Shown in pieces: positions 56,896-64,000 of a DNA stretch of 64,000 nt. The stretch spans positions 37,415,724-37,479,723 of the forward strand of contig OX637287.1 in assembly GCA_951799445.1 (NCBI GenBank). The letters run 5' to 3'. Origin of the DNA: Pseudisothecium myosuroides (taxonomy: Eukaryota > Streptophyta > Bryopsida > Hypnales > Lembophyllaceae). A model generated the notes under the pieces. The model was not told the DNA's origin and did no database searches. It saw nothing but the letters and a program-made list of their open reading frames with translations. Numbering within the stretch: position 1 is the stretch's first letter; each line of letters begins with the position of its first letter. The translations under genes and the position numbers were made by a program.

Positions 56896-57184
56896 CATTA
56901 GAAGAGATTTGGGGGCATTGGAGGGCCGTTTCAAGCCCATTCCCCATTCTGTTCTCGATGCAGCAAAGGAACGTCGGGTTGCTATCAAAACCCTAATTAC
57001 CAAATTTTTTTTAATTTTTAATTTTAATTTTTTTTTGCAATTAAAAAAAAGATTTTAAAAAAAAAGCGAAAAATTTGACGTGGCACTCTTTCAACGACGT
57101 CAGATTTCACTTGTGGCAGAGTTCCCAGGTTGGGAACGGCTTGGGAACTTGCAGTCTTCTACACCCTTCAAATCTCTTATAATG
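56896..57184. mobile_element. CATTAGAGG-type MITE, 289 bp, second copy
   Basis: 'cattagaagagatttggggg' is mirrored by 'acccttcaaatctcttataatg'. It has an AT-rich centre and 'gttcccaggttgggaac' near the right, like the 56,332 copy. It directly abuts the TTAA at the end of the preceding element. Confidence 0.7.
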
Positions 57185-58560
57185 TGTTCCTTGAATGAAC
57201 ATTTGGCCCTTAAGGAGTTAAATAATTACAAGAATCTATAATTCTAACATTGTAAAGATGAACTTGAGGCAACAAATGAAATATAGGCAATTCTTACAAT
57301 TAAGGTTTGGTTTGAAATTGGACAAATTAAATATTAAAATGGAAGTTTTGTAATTAACTTTCTTAAAAGTATGTTCAATTCTTTTATGAAAAATCAATTT
57401 TGACATCATAAGACTAGATTTTGTAGTTCATATATAGTTGATATGTACAAATGGATCAATTAATATTTAATTATGTTTATACTATACTTTTTGAAATTGG
57501 TTTAGAAACTAGTGTTTTTAAGACAACGCATAATGTACACTAAATTACTAATCTTTGAGGAATCTTCGTCCAAGAGGTAAAGACCATACCATACATTTGC
57601 CTAGCATCATCTTGGATTCACATTTCGAATCCATTGATAATCATGTTCAATGTTGAAAGTGTTGTCTTTGGTGCAATCACCTTATTCATGTGCCTGGAGT
57701 GCATTAACAACTTTGCAAATGTATCAAATTCTTTTGAGTTGAGAATGAAAGGGTTCTAATATACTCAATATAATTATGTATTCAAAGAAAGGTCAATGAT
57801 GCTTCACAAGATAAATTCACATTTCAAAAAAACTAAGGATGAGTAATCTAAGCTTATTCTTCATAATACATCTATGATAATCAAAGATGGTCAAAGATAA
57901 TCAAGGATCACCCAAGTTTGGAGAAATTTGACTTGACATCCACATATATCTCAAACTCTCAAATTCAATACTAAATTGCCAGTTTTTTAGTACTATTTCA
58001 TAATGATTATGGGTGTATGCTTTATTAGTATTAACTCAATTGATGATTGAATCAGTGTGTGCTTTTTTAGTACTAACTCAGTTGATGATTGAATCAGTAC
58101 TAGATCAATCACCCATTGATTTAGCATTAAAAAAGCACTCTATAAACTAGAGTTTGAAACAATACTAGATGTGTACTTAATTTGGTAAATTTTTAGTACA
58201 AACTCAATATCAATTCAATTGTATCCAAAAGAATATTGAAATAGCACTCAATCGACAATTGAATCAACACTAGATCAATCATCCATTGATTTAGTACTAT
58301 AAAAACACTCTATAAATTGGAGTTTGAAACAATACTATATATACACTTAATTTGATAAATTTATAATATAAACTCAATATTAATTTAATCGTATCCAAAA
58401 AAGCATTGAAATAGCAAAGGTCATGAAAAAAACAAATGAAGATTCTCATAAATCAAAACAATGAAGTAAGAATATAAAGAAAGGGCCATAATATCTTTTT
58501 TAAAATTTAAACAATGAATTACAACAAATCATGGCCAAATGTACATGTAATGTTATAATT
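57185..58560. other. AT-rich intergenic sequence with a repeated phrase
   Basis: No gene. 'tagatcaatca.ccattgattta' and 'aaaaagcactctataaa.t' occur twice (about 58,100-58,190 and 58,270-58,360), a local duplication of about 170 bp. Confidence 0.55.
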
Positions 58561-58563
58561 CAA

Positions 58564-58695
58564 CTAACTCACTGCTTCTCTTTGGCGCATGTTAATCAAC
58601 TTGGCCTTAGCTGACTCTTCCAGCTGCTTCATGAGTCGAAAATGCATGGATGGATGGTCAGACTTCATGTCCCTCCCTAGAGCTGCAAGCTGCAT
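58564..58695 (-). CDS. Isolated 3'-terminal exon, unknown protein
   Basis: After an AG at 58,696 the minus strand reads 'MQLAALGRDMKSDHPSMHFR', then 'LMKQLEESAKAKLINMRQ' and 'REAVS' with a TAG at 58,566-58,564: 44 codons including stop. The pattern L..LG.D......P....R resembles the C-terminal tail of trihelix- or NAM-like proteins, but this is weak. It is phase-compatible with the last recognisable thioredoxin-like exon (58,979-59,038), so a chimeric transcript is possible. Confidence 0.4.
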   Translation of the reverse strand: MQLAALGRDMKSDHPSMHFRLMKQLEESAKAKLINMRQREAVS

Positions 58696-58978
58696 CTACA
58701 CATGCACCATTTCCAATCAAAAGAATTAATTTCAAAAATGCTCATGTTACACAATTGCAGCTAATCTAAGATCAATCCCTCCCTAATGCACCAATGCAGT
58801 GAGGGCACTCTTAGTTTATCAGGTACATATCCACCAGACTGTTCTTAGCTCTTCAAAACCTTCTTACTCCCATCCAGGTCCGAGCGAAACACAATTAAAG
58901 CTGTTGCTATGATATGATTTCTTACTCTTATCTCTAAATTCAAAAATGCTCATTATAAGAAAATGCAGAGCAATATAC

Positions 58979-59980
58979 CTTTTTGCACAGATAGAATTCA
59001 GGTGTACAAACAGCTCCATACTTCGCAACTTCTTGGGTCTGAAATTCAAAGTTCACCATGTCACGAAGGTAATATCTTGAACTATCACGAAGGCAATATC
59101 TTCTGTTTTACGATTCAGAATCATCCCAGAGAAAAAAACAAACTGCAAAAATTAAAATTCTTTACATGACCACAAAGTTGCAAAGCCAAGGGTATTACCT
59201 CATCATATAAATATGGAAACGGATATCCATAGGTTTTAGCCTCCTCGGCCATAAATTGAGGGCCATCCTGCGCTTTCCACACATAAATCAGGCACGGGGC
59301 ACTACGTTATCAGCAAACGTTCCTTACAGATCGGCAGACAAGATACAAACTAGTTGTCAGACTTACACTCCGTCGCAAATGGAGCCTCTGATCCATCTAC
59401 AGGCACCTGCCTCCGGATGCGTAACAACAGAATTTGAAGATATAGCCACCATTGCGAGCCCTTTCTGCAAACAAAATCACATCAAATGACTTGTGAGAAC
59501 TGAGGCCAACATGCTAATCCACATTCAAAGAATCATGAGCAGGTAAGAAGAGAGCAAATAGAAAAGGAGAAGAGAAATAATAAAAGTCAAACTACGTACA
59601 CTAATAAAAATCATCGCATGATAAAAATCTTATGCAAGGAAATCTACTGGCATAGCTGGCTGCCGACTTCACAATATCTTCGTTAAGGTGGATCACGAAC
59701 TGGCAATGGTTGCAGATGAACACTACCTGAATAAAAAAACGTTCACATAAGCATCAAGTCGAATCCAAAAGTTAATTTCTAAATCCAAAAATGAGAAGCA
59801 CTAATCAAGAGACGAGGATTGCACAAGGAAGTAAATCCTGATAAGTGCCTGTCATGAGGTTCTCATAAGAAAATACAAAAGTCTACATCTCACAGAAAGT
59901 AAATTTCAAATTACCAACAGAGCTGGATAAGGCTCAAATTCCTCCAATTCCCATGTTTTTCCAGTTAAAGGCTCCACTAG
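58979..59980 (-). pseudogene. Thioredoxin/AhpC-TSA-like gene fragment, five exons
   Basis: The minus-strand exons match the plant thioredoxin-like family with an AhpC/TSA fold. 59,980-59,915 reads 'LVEPLTGKTWELEEFEPYPA'. 59,726-59,648 reads 'VVFICNHCQFVIHLNEDIV' with the redox CxxC (family CNHCPF; Pro is Gln here). 59,464-59,411 reads 'KGLAMVAISSNSVVTHPE'. 59,267-59,199 reads 'DGPQFMAEEAKTYGYPFPY'. 59,038-58,979 reads 'TQEVAKYGAVCTPEFYLCKK'. Four exons are phase 0, but the second ends in phase 1, breaking the frame. The third would need a GC donor to fit family spacing. The conserved C-terminal part after the CTPEF motif (family: PFELVYHGQFDDSRP) is absent. One residue before YGAVC also seems missing. 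I judge it a decayed or partial paralogue. Confidence 0.62.
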
Positions 59981-60560
59981 CTGCAACAGCACAGATAATC
60001 CATCCACCAACAACACAAGTGTTAGTTTATCCATACAAAAATTCCAATGCTTCTCTTGCAAAACAGAAATACTATAGTTCCAAAAGTCAATAGGGTCACA
60101 AAATATTCAAGCAAACTGTCCGATCTCCAATCACCTTGAAAGTTTATTTCATATACGAGAATGTACGCATTGGACAGAAATTTCGATTTCTGAAGGCCAA
60201 CTCATGGAGTAAAACTTTGCATCATCTCTATGTAGTCAATTATCACAATCTCAAATGCAAAATCTTGATATTGCTCACAAGTCAATTGGTCTCAATCATA
60301 TGTCAAAACATTCGGTGCAATAATTCCAGCAAAGAAATTCACAAATCATTAAGAAAAAACAACAATAATAAATGTGCGAAACTTCATGAAATCCTAAGTG
60401 CGATCTTCATAAGTCAAGATGAACGTCAGACAGGATCAGTAACACATGACAGTCCTTTATCACACCATGACAACAATGAAAAAACCTTCAACCAATGCCC
60501 GTTACAACACCTTCGACAGTAGACTCAATCTCATCTAAATCCTCAGATCGTCGAGTCCCT
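59981..60560. other. Sequence upstream of the thioredoxin-like exons
   Basis: No further exon of that family was found. The plus-strand open frame at 60,136-60,522 does not resemble a protein family. Confidence 0.4.
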
Positions 60561-60721
60561 CAGAAGTCGTAGGTAAGTACTGCAAATAACAAAAGTGCTA
60601 GGACTAATTTGCACTTATCGACTTTTATAAAGCATTCATACCTGCGTATCCTCTCGCGAGCTCCAACATCAGCTCTCCAGTCATCATTTTGTCTTATATT
60701 ATCCGTACTATCCGACTCCAT
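60530..60721 (-). pseudogene. Possible fragment of a KIX-domain (MED15-like) protein
   Basis: 60,721-60,642 reads 'MESDSTDNIRQNDDWRADV' and 'GARERIR' up to a GT donor. About 60 bp farther, another frame reads 'YLPTTSEGLDDLR'. Plant MED15 KIX regions have DWR......R..I...I...L...LP.....GL..L, so the two pieces bracket the expected motif, but the helix between them is missing and the phases do not join. A captured or decayed fragment is the likely state. Weak evidence. Confidence 0.3.
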
Positions 60722-61669
60722 GAAACTGAAATGACCGCGAAGCACAAGGAGGGATAAATACTTAAATAAATTTGTAGTCAACTTCCCGCCGTCCTTTATA
60801 AAATATCATTCTCGGTCGCCTATAAATCAAAACGAAAGAGAACAAGCACATTGCAAGTGAATTAAATTGAACCTAGCCTCTCCATTCGAGTGGCGCAACA
60901 AATGTCCTTTTAATGGTTGTACTTTCACGATGAATAGATCAATGATTGTAAGATCCGCTAATAAATTACTTGAAGGAGTCACTGAACGCAGGGTTTTCGT
61001 CCTCCGAGCTCACAGTGACAAGAACGCACGAAGTTTGAAAAATACTTCCCATTCGACCCACGCTGCATATGTCATTTTGTGCAGATGCACTTACTGTATA
61101 CGTTAGAGCCTACAACTCCCGCCACATCTTCCTTTGTAAGTGCGACTGTCAAATTGTGCAAAGTAGAAGAGCGATCAAGTAGAAGAGCGATCAACTCGTT
61201 ATTGATTACAGAAAAAGCCGAAAGAAATAGAAGGAAGCGCTCAACCGTTTCCACAGGTTTGGTGAAGCCAGGTTCGCCACATTTGTGACAACAATAAAGG
61301 CAACTGTGGACCCCGAGGTTATGGTCACGATGAAGTCCTGCAACTCCAACCCTCGTGTGAAAATAATATGAACACCAATTCCATTTTCTGAAAAAGTCAT
61401 TCTAAGCTTCATTCGAAAGATTAGAAACCTAAGAAAATATGAAAACTGAAGCAATCTCGTGGCTTACGTCGAGGATATTTTCATTCATAAAAGATATATC
61501 GTCGTCCCCGACCTTGACAATCTATTATCAACAGTGTCAATCATCACCTAGCGTCTTTGTAAACTACAAAGATTCGGTCACAATACAGCAATACCGCCCC
61601 TGCGCTCCTGAAGAACCCGCAACATTTAATAATTCCAAACTTAGAAATGAAGGAGCTGACCGGACTCAC

Positions 61670-61788
61670 CGGAGTCGTCTAAGAGCCTGGAATGAACTTG
61701 AGGTTGCAGTGCGAAGCCCGCAGCAGCGACTCCAAGCCGGGCATGGAGTCCAGGTGCGCATCTCGCCGCAAAGGCACACTCCAGCCAT
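61670..61788 (-). CDS. Candidate 5' exon with transit-peptide-like sequence
   Basis: ATG at 61,788-61,786 opens a frame of 39 codons ('MAGVCLCGEMRTW', then 'GLRTATSSSFQALRRLR') ending at a good GT donor (CTCCG|GTGAGT). Ser/Thr/Arg-rich and poor in acids, it resembles a chloroplast or mitochondrial transit peptide and could be the first exon of the downstream thioredoxin-like gene. No connecting exon was found. Confidence 0.3.
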
Positions 61789-62149
61789 GGCCAAAAATTT
61801 AGGTTATGCTCTTCACAACTCACATCCTTCAATGTGTGATTGAATCAATACTAGCAGGTACATTTTTCAATTCCATCAAATCCAAGGTGCTACCTTAGTG
61901 CATTACCAATGGCGATTGAAATAGTGTTGACAAGAGATGGATTGAAATTGTGTTGAGATATTGTGAATTAAAAAAGCATTAAGTCATGATGTGTTGACCC
62001 AATGGAATTTTCAAGACTATTCAAATTTTGACTCAGTACCAATTCAATTGGTCATTGATATGGCATTGAAATTTAGTGTTTCAGAGTTTGAGATAAATGC
62101 CACAAATGAAGCCCAAAAGTCCCTACACTTGCATTATCCATCACAATCA

Positions 62150-62815
62150 ATACTAAGTGTCACACTATAGTCTTAAACATTTTACCGTAGTACAAACCAA
62201 ATCTTTATGTCACTCTATATCTAAAAATGTGGTTTCAAATCCTCAACTTTGAACTATAATAATATTTTCATTTTAAAGGATTAATTAAAGTTTTCAAATA
62301 AAGTAGAATTTAGATCTAGAAAGCTTCAAAGAGGAGGGACTACAATCTCTTTAATTTTAAGATTGGTATAAATTAAGAGTTTATTCATCTTGTGTCCTAC
62401 ACATTGCCCTAAGAGGTAAAGTGACACCAAGATTACATATCTTTGTTGGTAAGGAGACTCTATAGTATCTAGTAACATAAAAGGGCCAAGAGAGCATATA
62501 GGGATTAATAAATGAGAAGAAGTTGAAGCAAACTAATATATGGCAAGTTGTATTGGAATTGTTTATATTGGTTTTTTGATGAGAAATGGATGTCTTCGTA
62601 ACGACTGAACCATTTCTAGTTGTAATTGTGAGTGATGTAGGATTTAGCAATATGACAATCCAGGTTCAAATTCTCGTATTGATTATTGGATTGTTAGCTT
62701 CGGTGAGAATATTAAGACACAAAAGCATTACTATTTGTAACTATAGATGATAGCTTAGTGGTTGTATTAAGGTATTACTTTATTTGAGCTAATTAATCAA
62801 ATACTTTTTGGACAA
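62150..62815 (+). repeat. Dispersed repeat, inverted counterpart of 31,308-32,720
   Basis: See the 31-kb copy. Here the two homologous blocks are adjacent, joined near 62,545-62,575 ('ggcaagttgtattggaattg'), without the 0.78-kb middle segment. Confidence 0.75.
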
Positions 62816-62819
62816 TAAT

Positions 62820-63037
62820 CACTATAAGAGAAAGGGGTGTTTTAAGTGAGTTTTTAATGATAGTCCTAGACATAAGATTATAAGTAATGACTAAATTAAG
62901 GACACTTTCAGTAAAATTTAACTAAAAACACATGTATTTCTAGTAAATTTTTTACTGAAATTTTCCTTAAAGGTCATTACTTATAATCTTATGCCTTGGA
63001 CTATGCTTAAAAACTCACCTAAAATATACCTTTCTCC
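62820..63037. mobile_element. CACTA-type foldback MITE, diverged third copy
   Basis: CACTATAAGAGAAAGGGGTG at the left is partly mirrored by 'tatacctttctcc' at the right. 'agtcctagacataagattat' is mirrored by 'ataatcttatgccttggact'. It belongs to the same family as 10,262 and 28,682 but is older. It sits directly at the end of the 62-kb dispersed repeat. Confidence 0.8.
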
Positions 63038-64000
63038 AGCTCCACCATGATAGTCAATCCAAAAGCATTACAACGTGCTTCCAAATCTTCATTTGCTCAT
63101 CATATCTGATACTTTGCTTCAAAATCACAACGCAAGGTGTCCACTCCTGTACTCCACGCTCTTCCCAACAATTACATGCTGTAGACGGAGATTCCAAATC
63201 TTCTGCACCCATCACCCAAAATACACCGACACAACAGCCAAAGAGTTTCCACCAATTTCTCCACCCATCGTCGCAAAGAGGCAGTGGTGCAAGTGCTTTA
63301 GGCAGGACGTTAAATTGTCCGTTAGAAGGTGGGCCCGGCCTACGTGGCACGCGGGCTTGACCACTGGCCCGATCCATGACCCTACAGCCTAGCCGGCCCA
63401 CCTTTGTTTGAGACCCGGCACCACATCTACGCCACGCGACGCCCACAAAGGTGCAGACGACGAAGCGCCACTTGACAGAGGACGGAGCCCTGACTTGTGA
63501 GGCGCCGTTCCTGGTTGAAGGTTAGCACTCACTCGTGTTTTGGCAATTTCGATGGACATTTTGAAGCTGCAAAAGAATGGTACAGAGCTGTAGACGCGAG
63601 TTGATCCTCCAGATGAGACTATTCATTTTCAGTGCCACTACTACTTTGAATGGAACTCATCAACCTTGTCAAACATGAAGCTCTGCTGATTTCTCCTTCT
63701 TTGATAGAGAGATTGATATATTTTTTTGTTTTGTGAGCGACACTTGATTCTTTGTACTTGTGACGGAAGAATTGTTGGTGGTGCATTCAGTAGAGTGAAA
63801 AGATGAGGGGATTCAATATATTAGTGAAAACTAGTAGTGTAGTTCTATAGTATAGTTCTACAATTTTTAAGGGTTGTACGTCTTGGGTGGTGTGGGACCT
63901 CGAATCACAGGGAGTTTTCTTGCACAGATAGATCGTTGTTTGTGTTATGACGAGACTTGGATGGGATGCTGGCTTGTGCATATTTAATAGATGTGGCATT
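63038..64000. other. GC-richer intergenic sequence, nothing assigned
   Basis: Frames at 63,054-63,446 (minus) and 63,075-63,392 (plus) overlap on opposite strands and match nothing I know. The rise in GC may mark a gene edge beyond the window. Confidence 0.4.

Noticed and set aside
61206..61454. Minus-strand frame with 'FIVVTNVANLASPNLW' reminiscent of glutathione peroxidase
   Set aside because: The catalytic Cys/Sec and Gln/Trp motifs are absent and the match is limited to a few hydrophobic residues.
63054..63446. 130-codon minus-strand frame
   Set aside because: It overlaps a plus-strand frame of similar length and partly reflects local GC richness. No family resemblance.
1..64000. CRISPR arrays, bacterial operons, rRNA or tRNA genes
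   Set aside because: None seen. The tandem array at 14.2 kb lacks the spacer diversity of a CRISPR, and the window is clearly eukaryotic.

Overview
This window looks like gene-poor nuclear DNA of a land plant, probably a non-seed lineage (bryophyte, lycophyte or fern). The evidence is an AT-rich background, spliced GT-AG genes, CACTA-type MITEs, Mutator-like and LINE remnants, and a four-exon glutathione S-transferase fused to hemerythrin helices. That last architecture is known to me mainly from mosses and other early-diverging plants. The lineage call is an inference.

Layout. 1-9.9 kb: decayed TTAA-flanked elements, one split by a 1.06-kb foldback element, plus small MITEs, two of them with hAT-like 7-8 bp target duplications. 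9.9-11.6 kb: a LINE 3' fragment carrying a CACTA MITE and a second foldback element. 14.2-15.6 kb: a tandem array of about 18 units with two unit lengths and a higher-order period. 15.7-24.7 kb: foldback elements, a decayed Mutator-like transposase with a SWIM finger, a LINE zf-RVT fragment and an LTR-like repeat pair. 25.5-32.7 kb: more MITEs, including a CACTA MITE nested in a foldback element with its empty site reconstructable from another copy.

The centrepiece is 32,833-38,680: a 5.84-kb GC-rich piggyBac-superfamily transposon. It is bounded by TTAA on both sides with 13-bp perfect inverted termini. It encodes, on the minus strand, a spliced DDE_Tnp_1_7 transposase with all catalytic Asp positions and a C-terminal Cys-rich finger. 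A one-base excess in a T run and in-frame stops break the reading frame. Short (about 220 bp) MITEs at 6.4, 25.5, 39.7 and 50.7-52.3 kb sit at TTAA, and several carry the same outer terminus. This suggests a piggyBac/MITE mobilisation system in a plant. A second set of TTAA elements (0.58-0.93 kb, CCCCTAAA termini) has no autonomous partner in the window.

Host genes are few. The only well-supported complete gene is the GST-hemerythrin gene (minus strand, 41,466-44,568; four exons, 542 codons). A fragmentary thioredoxin/AhpC-like gene (minus strand, 58,979-59,980) lies next to an unrelated-looking terminal exon. The rest is repeat-derived or unrecognised.
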